Below are positions 27,001-35,174 of a DNA stretch of 64,000 nucleotides, one piece after another (position 1 is the stretch's first letter; each line of letters starts with the position of its first letter). Under the pieces are notes generated by a model. The model ran no database searches and was not told where the DNA came from. It worked only from the letters and a program-made list of their open reading frames with translations. The stretch is from positions 186,001 through 250,000 of the forward strand of contig NZ_CP180001.1 in the NCBI RefSeq assembly GCF_047528295.1, given 5' to 3'. Position numbers and translations under genes: made by a program. This DNA is from Peptacetobacter sp900550335 (GTDB lineage: Bacteria; Bacillota; Clostridia; Peptostreptococcales; Peptostreptococcaceae).

Positions 27001-27813
27001 TTTCTTTCTGTCTACATATATTTCTTTTCTAGTGTTCATGTAGTCATCGAAAGTTTCTTTTATAGCATCAGTGTATTTACCTTCAGCTATTTCAACATTT
27101 TCTAATTCAGTCATGAATGTAGTGTGTCTACAGTGATCTGACCAGTAAGTATCTAGTACTTTTATTTCTGTTATAGTTGGGTTTCTGTGTTCATCATCTC
27201 TGAAGTAAACCTGAACATGTTTTAAATCTTCTAAAGTCATTGCTAGACCCTGAGATTTTACGAAGTCATTAAGACCTTCTTCATCTAATTCGATGAATCC
27301 GTCTAATATTTCTACTTCTGTTGGTTTTTCAGTTACTAGAGCTAATGATTCTGATTTTTCTAACCCAGCTTCTCTACTATCAACAGGGTTTATTATGTAC
27401 CCTTTGATTTTGTTGAATTCTTCATCTGTTATGTTTCCAGATAGTATATACTCTTTAGCAGATTTTAATTCAGGTCTCATACCCTGATTTAATATCCGTA
27501 TACACTGAGCAGCCCAATCAGCTCTCTGATCGTACTGTCCTGGAAGATATTCAACTGCGAATACTCTTTCATTTTCATTGCAAGGAACTTCTTCAAAGTA
27601 AACAACATCAAGGTTTGGTTCTGAGAATATTGAGTTTGCCGCATTCTGGAAAACTTCATCAGATATACCTTCTACGTCGTATCTGTTTAAAACTCTTAAT
27701 GAGTCAACAGAAGTGATATGAAGACTTTCTTCAATGTCTTTTTTAAGAGCTCTTGCTTCAAGATCAAAGCCGTTTCTTTTTTCGACTAATACTCTTTTGA
27801 CGTTTTTATCCAT
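24028..27813 (-). CDS. purL: Phosphoribosylformylglycinamidine synthase, single-chain
   Basis: A 1261-aa large-type FGAM synthase, which converts FGAR, ATP and glutamine to FGAM in step 4 of purine synthesis. The N-terminal and two ATP-binding/AIR-synthase-like halves are visible (YWSDHCRHTTF, KNETHNHPTEIEPFGGAATC, in part; GGKTGRDGCGGATGSS; GGKDSMSGTF). The C-terminal glutamine amidotransferase has GICNGFQALIKLG (nucleophile Cys) and a His-Gly-Glu at ISHGEGRF. The single-chain form replaces separate PurS/PurQ/PurL. It is the last gene of the operon, 32 bp after purD. All glutamine codons I checked are CAG. Confidence 0.97.
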   Translation of the reverse strand: MDKNVKRVLVEKRNGFDLEARALKKDIEESLHITSVDSLRVLNRYDVEGISDEVFQNAANSIFSEPNLDVVYFEEVPCNENERVFAVEYLPGQYDQRADWAAQCIRILNQGMRPELKSAKEYILSGNITDEEFNKIKGYIINPVDSREAGLEKSESLALVTEKPTEVEILDGFIELDEEGLNDFVKSQGLAMTLEDLKHVQVYFRDDEHRNPTITEIKVLDTYWSDHCRHTTFMTELENVEIAEGKYTDAIKETFDDYMNTRKEIYVDRKKDVCLMDIATLAMKKLKKEGKLADLDESEEINACSINVDVEIDGKPEKYLVMFKNETHNHPTEIEPFGGAATCLGGAIRDPLSGRSYVYQAMRVTGAADPRTPLEETLPGKLMQKKIVTEAANGYSSYGNQIGLTTGQVAEVYDPDFVAKRMEIGAVIAAAPKENVVRERPQAGDIIVLLGGKTGRDGCGGATGSSKEHSEESINTCSAEVQKGDAPNERKIQRFFRNKEAAQMIKRCNDFGAGGVCVAIGEIAESLDINLDLVPKKYDGLDGTELAISESQERMAVAIAAENKDRFIELAKEENLTATHVATVTDTGYMRLFWNGKAIVDLKRAFLDTNGAKQKTNVVVEKVDEENTFFDNVEIVKGANTIEEKFHKALSDLNTCSQKGLVEKFDTSIGGNTVVMPFGGKYQATPEQGMVAKIPVLGGETDTSTIMTYGYNPKIGKWSPYHGALYAVVESVAKLVALGGNYATTRLTFQEYFERLGKSPERWGKPFAALLGAYYAQEQFEIPAIGGKDSMSGTFKDIDVPPTLVSFAVDTVDAKNVVTSEFKKAGSKVVKISAATLDNGVVDFDELKKNLTKVRELILDGKVLSSYALGFAGVGEAVAKMGFGNHIGFKFSEEAVEAYENTDDLFAADYGTILLELAEDDLSVLKGYRCIVLGETTAEPAIEFNGEKVCLCGLYKSHCNTLESIYPTKAAEITSKIENVSYVRTGAPAKSSLSIVKPKVLIPAFPGTNCEYDAARAFDRAGAESTIKVFRNLSYQDIEESIDAMVEEIKKSQIIMIPGGFSAGDEPDGSAKFIATVFRNPKMKEAVHEFLNERDGLMLGICNGFQALIKLGLVPYGEIIEPCAEAPTLTYNNIGRHQAKIVNTRIASNKSPWLAQTEVGDIHSIPISHGEGRFVASEEVMKELIENGQIATQYVDFDGNATYDIDHNPNGSFYAVEGITSKDGRVFGKMGHSERLSANITKNILGEKDQKIFESGVLYFK

Positions 27814-27845
27814 TTCTCTTCCTCCAAATTTTTTTTCGGAAATTT

Positions 27846-29096
27846 TTACAGACCTATATCAGTTCTGTAGTGCATTCCTTCAAAGTTTATTCTTTTTATA
27901 TTTTCATAAACTTTATCGGCAGCTTCTGCTACAGTTCCTGCTTTAGCAGTTATACCTATAACTCTTCCGCCGTTTGTAACTAATTTACCATCTGACATCT
28001 TAGTTCCACTGTGGAATACTACTATTTCATCATCTAATTTGTCAAGACCTGTTATTTCTTTACCTTTTTCATAGGCTTCTGGATATCCTCCTGAAGTTAG
28101 CATAACACATATAGCCTGTTCATCTGTATATTTTATTTCTATTTCAGAAAGTCTGTTATCTATTACAGCATTCATTATTTCACTTAAATCAGTTTCTAAT
28201 CTAAATAATACTGACTGAGTTTCTGGATCTCCAAATCTAACGTTGTATTCTAATACTTTTACACCTTTTTTAGTTATCATTACTCCTACGAATAATATAC
28301 CTCTGTAGTCTAATCCATCATTCTGGAATCCTTTTAAAGTTTTATCAAGTACATTTACTTTTATTTCATTTGCTAGTTCTTCAGTCCATAATTCACTTGG
28401 AGAGAATGTTCCCATACCACCAGTGTTAAGTCCTTTTTCCCCATTATTTACTTTTTTATGGTCTTTAGCACTTTCCATTGGAACTATAGTATTATTATCA
28501 ACAAATGCTAGTATAGAAGTTTCTATTCCTGTTAAAAATTCTTCTATTACAACTTTGTTACCTGCATCTCCAAATTTTTTGTCTGCCATCATTTCTTTTA
28601 AAGTTGTTATAGCATCTTCTCTGTTTTCAGGTATTACAACACCTTTACCAGCTGCAAGACCATCTGCTTTTATAACTACTGGGTATCCAAAGCTATCTAT
28701 TTCTGCTATAGCTTCATCTAAATCAGTATATTCTTTGTATTTTGCAGTTGGGATATCATTTCTTATCATGAAATCTTTAGAGAATGCTTTACTTCCTTCA
28801 AAAGTAGCACACTGTTTGTTTGGTCCAAATATTCTTAGACCTTCTTTTTCAAAGGCATCAACTATACCCATTACAAGTGGAACCTCAGGTCCCACTACTG
28901 TAAGGTCTATAGCGTTGTCTTTTGCGAATTTTACTAGATTTTCTATATCACTGTCTTTTATATCTACACATTCAGCAGAGTCTGCTATACCTGCATTTCC
29001 TGGTGCGCAATATACTTTTTCGACATCTTTTTCATTTTTTAACTTCCAGCATATAGCGTGTTCTCTTCCGCCACCGCCGACAACAAGTATTTTCAT
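27846..29096 (-). CDS. purD: Phosphoribosylamine-glycine ligase
   Basis: A 416-aa GAR synthetase (ATP-grasp), which joins glycine to phosphoribosylamine. Hallmarks: MKILVVGGGGREHAI at the N-terminus, PNKQCATFEGSKAFSKDFM, the ATP-grasp GYPVVIKADGLAAGKGVVIP, and TGGMGTFSP. The start at 29096 is preferred over the ATG six bases upstream because AAGGAG lies nine bases before it but only three before the other. It follows purH by 20 bp. Confidence 0.97.
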   Translation of the reverse strand: MKILVVGGGGREHAICWKLKNEKDVEKVYCAPGNAGIADSAECVDIKDSDIENLVKFAKDNAIDLTVVGPEVPLVMGIVDAFEKEGLRIFGPNKQCATFEGSKAFSKDFMIRNDIPTAKYKEYTDLDEAIAEIDSFGYPVVIKADGLAAGKGVVIPENREDAITTLKEMMADKKFGDAGNKVVIEEFLTGIETSILAFVDNNTIVPMESAKDHKKVNNGEKGLNTGGMGTFSPSELWTEELANEIKVNVLDKTLKGFQNDGLDYRGILFVGVMITKKGVKVLEYNVRFGDPETQSVLFRLETDLSEIMNAVIDNRLSEIEIKYTDEQAICVMLTSGGYPEAYEKGKEITGLDKLDDEIVVFHSGTKMSDGKLVTNGGRVIGITAKAGTVAEAADKVYENIKRINFEGMHYRTDIGL

Positions 29097-29116
29097 AATC
29101 ATACTCTCCTTAAAGT

Positions 29117-30652
29117 TTAGTGTTTGAAGTGTCTTACTCCTGTGAATACCATAGACATATTGAATTTATCGCAAGCTTCTATAGAGTCGTTATCTCTTAT
29201 TGATCCACCTGGCTGTACTATTGATTTTATACCAAATTCATTAGCTAAAGTTACACAGTCGTCGAATGGGAAGAATGCATCTGATGCTAAAGTAGCTCCA
29301 GTGAAGTCTTTTTCATCTTTGTTGTTTTCTAATGCATTTTTAAGAGCCCATATTCTTGAAGTCTGACCACAACCTAAAGCAAGAGTCTGACCATCTTTAA
29401 CAACTGCTATTGCATTTGATTTCATATTTTTAACTATTTTCATACCGAATTTCATATCTTCTAATTCTTCTTCAGTTGGTTCTAATTTAGTAACTGTTTC
29501 ATATTTGTCAGCTAATTTAGTATCTTTATCCTGGATTAGAAGTTTTCCATCAAGGTATTTCATTTCATATTTCTGTTTACTGTCTTCTATTTTAGCAAGT
29601 TTTAATACTCTAAGGTTTTTCTTAGTTCTTAATACTTCTAAAGCTTCATCAGTGAAATCGTAAGCAACAACTATTTCAAGGAATATTTTGTGTAATTCTT
29701 CAGCTGTAGCCTTATCTACTGTAGAAGTTATACCAACTATTCCACCGAATATAGAAGTTTTATCTGCTTCATAGCATTTAGTGTAAGCTTCTAAAGCTGT
29801 ATCTCCTAAAGCAACACCACATGGGTTAGTATGTTTTATAGCTACTGCAGCTACTTTATCACTATCTTTGAACTCTCTCATAACTTCTAAGCATCCGTGT
29901 AAATCGTTTAAGTTATTGAAAGATAATTCTTTACCATTTAACTGTTCATAGTTTAATATAGGATTTTTAGCATTTGGCTGAGCGTATAATATACCATTCT
30001 GATGAGGGTTTTCACCGTATCTTAAAGTCTGTTCTTTCTGGAAAGTAAGATTTAAGAATTCTGGATAATCTTCTCCAACCTGTTCAGCAAAGTAAGTAGA
30101 TATCATAGCATCATATCTTCCTGTTGTTGAGAAGGCTTTGTATGCTAAGTTTCTTCTTTCTTCTTCTGTTAAATCACCTTTTCTTAATCCTTCTATTACT
30201 AAATCATAGTCTTTTATATCTGTAACTACTATAACATCCTTGTAGTTTTTAGCAGCAGATCTTATCATTGAAGGTCCACCGATATCTATGTTTTCTATCA
30301 TTTCTGCATGGCTTTTTCCAGCTTTTAAAGTACCTTCGAAGTCATAAAGGTTAACACAAACAAGGTCTATTGAATGTATACCATGTTCTTTAACTGTTTC
30401 TACATGAGATTCTAAATCTCTTCTGTAAAGTATTCCTCCATGTATAAATGGGTTTAAAGTTTTTACTCTACCATCTAATATTTCTGGGAATTTAGTAACA
30501 TCTTCAACCTGCATTACATTTACACCATTTTCTTTTAGTATTTTAAATGTATTACCTGTTGATATTATTTCAAAATCAAGTTCGTTTAATGCTTTTGCAA
30601 ATTCAACTACTCCTGTTTTATCTGTTACGCTTATTAAAGCTCTCTTACTCAT
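29117..30652 (-). CDS. purH: Bifunctional AICAR transformylase/IMP cyclohydrolase
   Basis: A 511-aa enzyme for the last two steps of IMP synthesis. The N-terminal MGS-like cyclohydrolase domain starts ALISVTDKTGVVEFAK. The C-terminal transformylase contains LRYGENPHQNG, the conserved KHTNPCGVA (Lys-His) and FPFDDCVTLA. Start at 30652 is chosen because the sequence ATGAGTAA overlaps the purN stop by eight bases and the protein then begins MSKRALIS, typical of PurH; AAGGAGAG lies upstream. Confidence 0.97.
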   Translation of the reverse strand: MSKRALISVTDKTGVVEFAKALNELDFEIISTGNTFKILKENGVNVMQVEDVTKFPEILDGRVKTLNPFIHGGILYRRDLESHVETVKEHGIHSIDLVCVNLYDFEGTLKAGKSHAEMIENIDIGGPSMIRSAAKNYKDVIVVTDIKDYDLVIEGLRKGDLTEEERRNLAYKAFSTTGRYDAMISTYFAEQVGEDYPEFLNLTFQKEQTLRYGENPHQNGILYAQPNAKNPILNYEQLNGKELSFNNLNDLHGCLEVMREFKDSDKVAAVAIKHTNPCGVALGDTALEAYTKCYEADKTSIFGGIVGITSTVDKATAEELHKIFLEIVVAYDFTDEALEVLRTKKNLRVLKLAKIEDSKQKYEMKYLDGKLLIQDKDTKLADKYETVTKLEPTEEELEDMKFGMKIVKNMKSNAIAVVKDGQTLALGCGQTSRIWALKNALENNKDEKDFTGATLASDAFFPFDDCVTLANEFGIKSIVQPGGSIRDNDSIEACDKFNMSMVFTGVRHFKH

Positions 30653-31241
30653 TGATATATACTCTCCTTCCATCAACTTTTATTTTGTCATCACATAAAA
30701 GTGCAACACTCTTTTTAAGTATCTGATGTTCTACTTTAAGAACTCTAGCAGCTAGAGTATCCGCATCATCATTCTGTTCTACTTTTACAGCTTCCTGCAT
30801 TATAATTGGGCCTTCATCAGCTCCCTCTGTTACAAAGTGAACTGTAGCTCCAGTTACTTTTGCACCGTAATCAAGAACTCCCTGATGAACTTTCTTTCCA
30901 TAGAATCCTTTACCACAGAAAGAAGGTATTAGTGATGGATGGATATTAATCATTTTATTTTTAAATTCATTTACAAAATCTGCACTGATTATTTTTAAAT
31001 ATCCAGCCATAACAACTATATCTATTTCTTTTTCTTTTAATATTTCGATTACTTTCTTTTCATCATTTTCAAATACTGCTTCTATATTGTGTTTTCTTGC
31101 TCTTTCAAGACCATATGCATTTTCTTTGTTAGAGATTACTACTTTTATCTGACCGTTTATCTCTCCTGCTTCTGTTGCATCTATTATAGACTGAAGATTT
31201 GTTCCTCCTCCAGATACTAAAACAGCTATATTCTTTAGCAT
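30645..31241 (-). CDS. purN: Phosphoribosylglycinamide formyltransferase
   Basis: A 198-aa 10-formyl-THF-dependent GAR transformylase. Motifs: AVLVSGGGTNLQSIID at the N-terminus, MAGYLKIIS, the active-site segment INIHPSLIPSFCG (Asn, His), and GATVHFVTEGADEGPII (catalytic Asp). It overlaps purM by seven bases (ATGCTAA) and purH by eight, which indicates tight translational coupling in the operon. Confidence 0.97.
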   Translation of the reverse strand: MLKNIAVLVSGGGTNLQSIIDATEAGEINGQIKVVISNKENAYGLERARKHNIEAVFENDEKKVIEILKEKEIDIVVMAGYLKIISADFVNEFKNKMINIHPSLIPSFCGKGFYGKKVHQGVLDYGAKVTGATVHFVTEGADEGPIIMQEAVKVEQNDDADTLAARVLKVEHQILKKSVALLCDDKIKVDGRRVYINE

Positions 31242-32311
31242 AATTCTACTCCTTCATGAGTATCAACAACTTCACCTATTATATATGCGTTATCTTCCAT
31301 AAGGTCAGCGTATTTTTCGTCAACAAAGTTTTTGTTGTCGCTTGGTCTACCATTTACATAATCAACAACAGCCTGAGCATCTTCTTTGTTTACTATTAAA
31401 ACAAGACCGATACCCATGTTGAAGCTCTTATGTAATTCTCTCTGTTCAACTGCGTTGAATCCTTCTATCATTTTGAATATTGGTGGTTTTTCCCAAGATT
31501 TAGTATCTATGTTTAATCCTAATCCTTTTGGTATAACTCTAGTTATGTTTTCTATAACACCACCACCAGTTATATGAGCTATTGCTTTTATATTGTGTTT
31601 TTCTATTAAATCTAATGCTAATTTAACATATATTTTTGTAGGAGTTAGAAGTGCTTCACCTACAGTCATTCCTAATTCTTCAACATACTGATTCATATCG
31701 TATTTGAATTCTTCTAAGAATATTTTTCTTATGAATGAGAATCCGTTTGAATGTATACCACTTGAAGTTATACCTACTAAAACGTCTCCTGCTTTAACAT
31801 CTTTACCAGTTACAACTTTTGATTTATCTGCTATACCTACAGCAAATCCAGCTAAATCGTAGTCATCTTCTCCGTACATACCTGGCATTTCAGCAGTTTC
31901 CCCACCTATTAATGCACATCCTGACATTTTACATCCGTTAGCTACACCATCAACTATTTTTTCTATATGTTCTGGAACTAATTTTCCAAGTGCTATATAG
32001 TCAAGGAAGAATAATGGTCTTGCTCCCTGGCATATAAGGTCATTAACACTCATTGCAACTAAGTCTATACCTACAGTATGATGTATATCCATCATCTGAG
32101 CTATTTTTAATTTTGTTCCAACACCGTCAGTAGCTCCCATTATAACTGGATCTTTCATTCCTGAGAATTCAGCTATACTGTAAAGTCCACTGAAGTTACC
32201 TAAATCACCTATTACATTGTCATCATATGTTTCTTTTATTTTTCCTTTTATAAGGTCTACAGCTCTGTTACCTTCGTCTATATTTACTCCCGAAGCTTTG
32301 TATGTTAGCAT
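31235..32311 (-). CDS. purM: Phosphoribosylformylglycinamidine cyclo-ligase
   Basis: A 358-aa AIR synthetase, which closes the imidazole ring. Motifs: TYKASGVNIDEGN at the N-terminus (YkdaGVDidaGn pattern), GATDGVGTKLKIA, ALIGGETAEMPGMY, SSGIHSNGFS and AHITGGGVIENI. It lies 101 bp after purF; AGGAGG ribosome site before the ATG. Confidence 0.97.
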   Translation of the reverse strand: MLTYKASGVNIDEGNRAVDLIKGKIKETYDDNVIGDLGNFSGLYSIAEFSGMKDPVIMGATDGVGTKLKIAQMMDIHHTVGIDLVAMSVNDLICQGARPLFFLDYIALGKLVPEHIEKIVDGVANGCKMSGCALIGGETAEMPGMYGEDDYDLAGFAVGIADKSKVVTGKDVKAGDVLVGITSSGIHSNGFSFIRKIFLEEFKYDMNQYVEELGMTVGEALLTPTKIYVKLALDLIEKHNIKAIAHITGGGVIENITRVIPKGLGLNIDTKSWEKPPIFKMIEGFNAVEQRELHKSFNMGIGLVLIVNKEDAQAVVDYVNGRPSDNKNFVDEKYADLMEDNAYIIGEVVDTHEGVELC

Positions 32312-32412
32312 TTCTACTTTCCTCCTAGATTTTAATTGTTTTTCCTCTTACTAAATTATAAACCAAAATTCTATATTATTATAGTAAATTAATTATTTAT
32401 CTATCTTTTTCT

Positions 32413-33768
32413 TTATTTATCTATTTTTCTAACTGGATAATCTCCATCGAAACAAGAAGTACAGAATGTATTCATTCCTTTAGCTGCTTCTTTCATTCCT
32501 TCTATACTTATGAATTTTAATGTGTCACAGCCTATATATTCTCTCATTTCTTCAACACTGTGGCTTGATGCAAGTAGACTTTCTCTTGTAGGAGTGTCTA
32601 TTCCGTAGTAGCAAGGATATTTTACTGGTGGTGAAGTTATTCTTAAATGAACTTCTTTAGCTCCTGCTTCTTTTAAAGATTTGATTAACTGTTTTGAAGT
32701 AGTTCCTCTTACTATAGAGTCATCAACTAATATTATTGATTTACCTTTTATTGCTGGAACTAATGGATTTAATTTTATTCTAACAGCTATTTCTCTTTCT
32801 TCCTGAGTTGGTTTTATAAATGTTCTACCAACGTATCTGTTTTTAACAAGTCCTTCACTTAACTGTAATCCACTTTCATTAGCGTAACCTATTGCACTTG
32901 CCCATCCTGAGTCTGGAACTGGAACAACACAATCTGCTTTTACATCTTCATTTTTAGCTAGGTAAGCACCACAGTTTATTCTGAATTCGTATGCATTTAA
33001 ATCATCAAGTGTTGCATCATTTCTTGCTATATAAACATGTTCAAATATACAGCTTTTCTTAACTGGTTTGTAAGTATCTGAATAGTTGTAAGATTTTAAT
33101 TCTCCATCTTTTATAACTATTATTTCACCTGGCTCAACATCTCTTATAACTTCTCCACCAAGTATTTCTATAGCACTATTTTCAGATGCTATAAGGTATT
33201 CATTACCTTTTTTACCTAATAGAAGTGATCTGAATCCGTGTGGGTCTCTAACTGCAACTAAAGAATCATCACATATTATAGCTAAAGTATAAGAACCTTT
33301 TATATAGTCCATAGTAACTTTAACAGCTTCTACTATATCTCCTTTGTAGTATCTAGCTAATATATGAAGTATAACTTCTGCATCAGAGTTAGTCTGGAAC
33401 ATGAATCCTTCTTCTTCTAATGTTTCTCTTAAATAATTAGCATTAACTAGGCTACCATTGTCAACTATTGCAAGGTTTCTATTTCTGCAACTTCCAACAA
33501 ATGGCTGAGTATTAGCTACATGGTTGTGACCAACAGAAGATGATCTAACATGTGCTATACCAAGGTTGCCTTTATAATTTTTTAATTCGTCTTCTTTGAA
33601 AGCGTCTCCTACAAGACCTTTTTCTTTTTTGTATATAACTTCTTTTGCTTCTTCGTCATATATAGCTATACCGCAACTTTCCTGACCTCTATGCTGCATA
33701 GAATATATTCCGTAATACAGTTCTTTTGATACCTGTTTGTCTGAGTAAACCCCTAATATACCGCTCAT
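32413..33768 (-). CDS. purF: Amidophosphoribosyltransferase
   Basis: A 451-aa enzyme of the committed step (PRPP and glutamine to phosphoribosylamine). It begins MSGILGVYS, whereas mature PurF normally exposes an N-terminal catalytic Cys. In this protein the residue in the GI(C/L)G position appears as L, so the usual Cys is missing at that exact place. The glutamine-binding RGQESCGIA and NGSLVN features are present. The PRPP motif is SIILVDDSIVRGTTS. The C-terminal Cys set (CFDGDYPV) resembles the Fe-S type. The N-terminal oddity should be checked against the raw reads. Confidence 0.93.
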   Translation of the reverse strand: MSGILGVYSDKQVSKELYYGIYSMQHRGQESCGIAIYDEEAKEVIYKKEKGLVGDAFKEDELKNYKGNLGIAHVRSSSVGHNHVANTQPFVGSCRNRNLAIVDNGSLVNANYLRETLEEEGFMFQTNSDAEVILHILARYYKGDIVEAVKVTMDYIKGSYTLAIICDDSLVAVRDPHGFRSLLLGKKGNEYLIASENSAIEILGGEVIRDVEPGEIIVIKDGELKSYNYSDTYKPVKKSCIFEHVYIARNDATLDDLNAYEFRINCGAYLAKNEDVKADCVVPVPDSGWASAIGYANESGLQLSEGLVKNRYVGRTFIKPTQEEREIAVRIKLNPLVPAIKGKSIILVDDSIVRGTTSKQLIKSLKEAGAKEVHLRITSPPVKYPCYYGIDTPTRESLLASSHSVEEMREYIGCDTLKFISIEGMKEAAKGMNTFCTSCFDGDYPVRKIDK

Positions 33769-33840
33769 ACACTCGCTCCTTTTTATAAAATAATATTTTA
33801 AAAATTTTTAAATTGTCTATCACTAATTATATTTAAATAT

Positions 33841-33880
33841 GTTTTTAACTCTCTACATAAAATAGGCAGAGAGTCAAAAC
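33841..33880 (-). other. Intercistronic hairpin between purE and purF
   Basis: ACTCTCT and AGAGAGT, flanked by GTTTT and AAAAC, form a bulged hairpin in the 137-bp purE-purF gap. There is no clear U-run, so it may be an mRNA stability or processing element rather than a terminator. Confidence 0.45.
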
Positions 33881-33905
33881 ATTTTAAAATTCTATTTAAC
33901 TAAAA

Positions 33906-34379
33906 TTATCTAAAGCTTTCGTCGTCTTCAAGAACTTTTTTAGCCATTTCATCTCTATATGCTTTTAACTGTTCTTTTAACTGAGGATATTTTAATGACA
34001 TCATCTGTATAGCTAGTAAAGCAGAGTTTAGACCACCGTCTATTGCAACTGTTGCTACTGGTATACCTTTTGGCATCTGAACTATAGATAATAATGAATC
34101 TAGTCCGTCCATTGTTGATGATTTTATTGGAAGACCTATTACTGGAATTAAAGTCTGAGCTGCTATAACACCTGGAAGATGTGCTGCTTTCCCTGCTGCT
34201 CCTATTATTACATCAGTGTTATCTTCAAGCTCAGCTAAACATTCTGTTAACTGTACTGGAGTTCTATGAGCTGATAACGCTCTAACTACAACCTCTACAC
34301 CGAATTCTTTTAATACTTTTATTCCTTCTTCTACTTTTGGAAAATCTGATTTAGATCCCATAATTACTGCAACTTTCAT
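33906..34379 (-). CDS. purE: N5-carboxyaminoimidazole ribonucleotide mutase
   Basis: A 157-aa class I PurE. Signature MGSKSDFPKVEEG at the N-terminus, VVRALSAHRTPVQL with the catalytic His, and GAAGKAAHLPGVIAAQT. It is the first gene of the purine operon purE-F-M-N-H-D-L. No purK is adjacent, and purC and purB are also not in this window. AAGGAGAGGGG precedes the ATG. Confidence 0.97.
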   Translation of the reverse strand: MKVAVIMGSKSDFPKVEEGIKVLKEFGVEVVVRALSAHRTPVQLTECLAELEDNTDVIIGAAGKAAHLPGVIAAQTLIPVIGLPIKSSTMDGLDSLLSIVQMPKGIPVATVAIDGGLNSALLAIQMMSLKYPQLKEQLKAYRDEMAKKVLEDDESFR

Positions 34380-34423
34380 TATTTTCCCCTCTCCTTCTTA
34401 AATCTTTTGTTTTTAGTCAAAAA

Positions 34424-34588
34424 TTCGTATTATTATACGAACTATTATATATAAATATTATATTAATATCCATATATTATCAATATATTTTTTGTTTTTT
34501 TTTGAAAATATTAAATTTTTTTAGGGTTTTTAGCTATATTGTTCGTATTTTTGTTATTTATTAGATTTTTTTGCAGTTTTTATTCGTG
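34424..34588. promoter_or_regulatory. Possible Pur-box region upstream of purE
   Basis: CGAA-centred sites stand upstream of purE: a perfect inverted repeat TTCGTAT-4-ATACGAA (34424-34441), an inverted GTTCGTATTT (34541-34550, reading AATACGAAC on the minus strand) and ATTCGTG (34582-34588). B. subtilis-type PurR boxes contain CGAAC cores in inverted pairs. A TTGATA/TAATAT promoter-like pair lies between about 34448 and 34493. I see no purine or guanine riboswitch. Remaining bases to 34729 are AT-rich. Confidence 0.45.
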
Positions 34589-34729
34589 TTTTACTCAGCT
34601 TTCAAAAATTTTTATATTTTTATAGGGTTTAGATTTTTATTACTATATTTTAAGTATAGTATACGTTTATATATTTCCATTTTCATGTCAATAATTCCTT
34701 CTTAATTTATGTTTTTTGCACAAAAAAAT

Positions 34730-34775
34730 AAAGCATCAAATACCGTCATTTAAATGAAGCAGCATTCAACGCTTT
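34730..34775 (-). terminator. Terminator of the small membrane protein gene
   Basis: On the minus strand AAAGCGTTGAAT pairs with ATTTGATGCTTT (G-U pairs allowed), extended by GCTG/CGGT and a TCAT/ATGA top, followed by ATTTTTTTG. It lies 127 bp past the stop at 34902. Confidence 0.65.
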
Positions 34776-34901
34776 GTCGTCTTAGTTATTCTTTAATTTA
34801 TATTATTTTAAATTCACAATGATTATTGTATACCTAAATATAAATTTTTTAAATAGTTTTATTCTATTTATATATAAAAAAATTATAATACATATTTAGG
34901 A

Positions 34902-35075
34902 CTAGAATGCCCACGTTACAATAATTGCTACAAGAATATAAAGTACAAATAAAATTACTCTTCTTACATTCTTTGAAAGTTTTAAGTCTTTATCAAATTT
35001 ATCTACAAGTATATTCGCACCTAAGCATAATATACATATAGCAAAAAATCTTTTTAGTATTAGTATAGTACCCAT
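34902..35075 (-). CDS. Small two-span membrane protein
   Basis: A 57-aa protein (MGTILILKRFFAICILCLGA at the start) with two hydrophobic segments around a charged loop (DKFDKDLKLSKNVRR). Start ATG 35075 is assumed; an in-frame TTG at 35105 is also possible, and the GGTGG site between them fits only loosely. No homologue is recognised. It is alone, with a terminator downstream. Confidence 0.55.
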   Translation of the reverse strand: MGTILILKRFFAICILCLGANILVDKFDKDLKLSKNVRRVILFVLYILVAIIVTWAF

Positions 35076-35174
35076 TTTTATTTTATACCCACCTTTCGAA
35101 GTCAATTAAAGTATATATTAACATAGAAAACAGGTATTCTACAATATTTTTAAAGATAATTTAAGCTTTATATA

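Noticed and set aside
34380..34729. Search for a purine riboswitch before purE
   Set aside because: The conserved aptamer loops are not present; only CGAA-type sites are seen.
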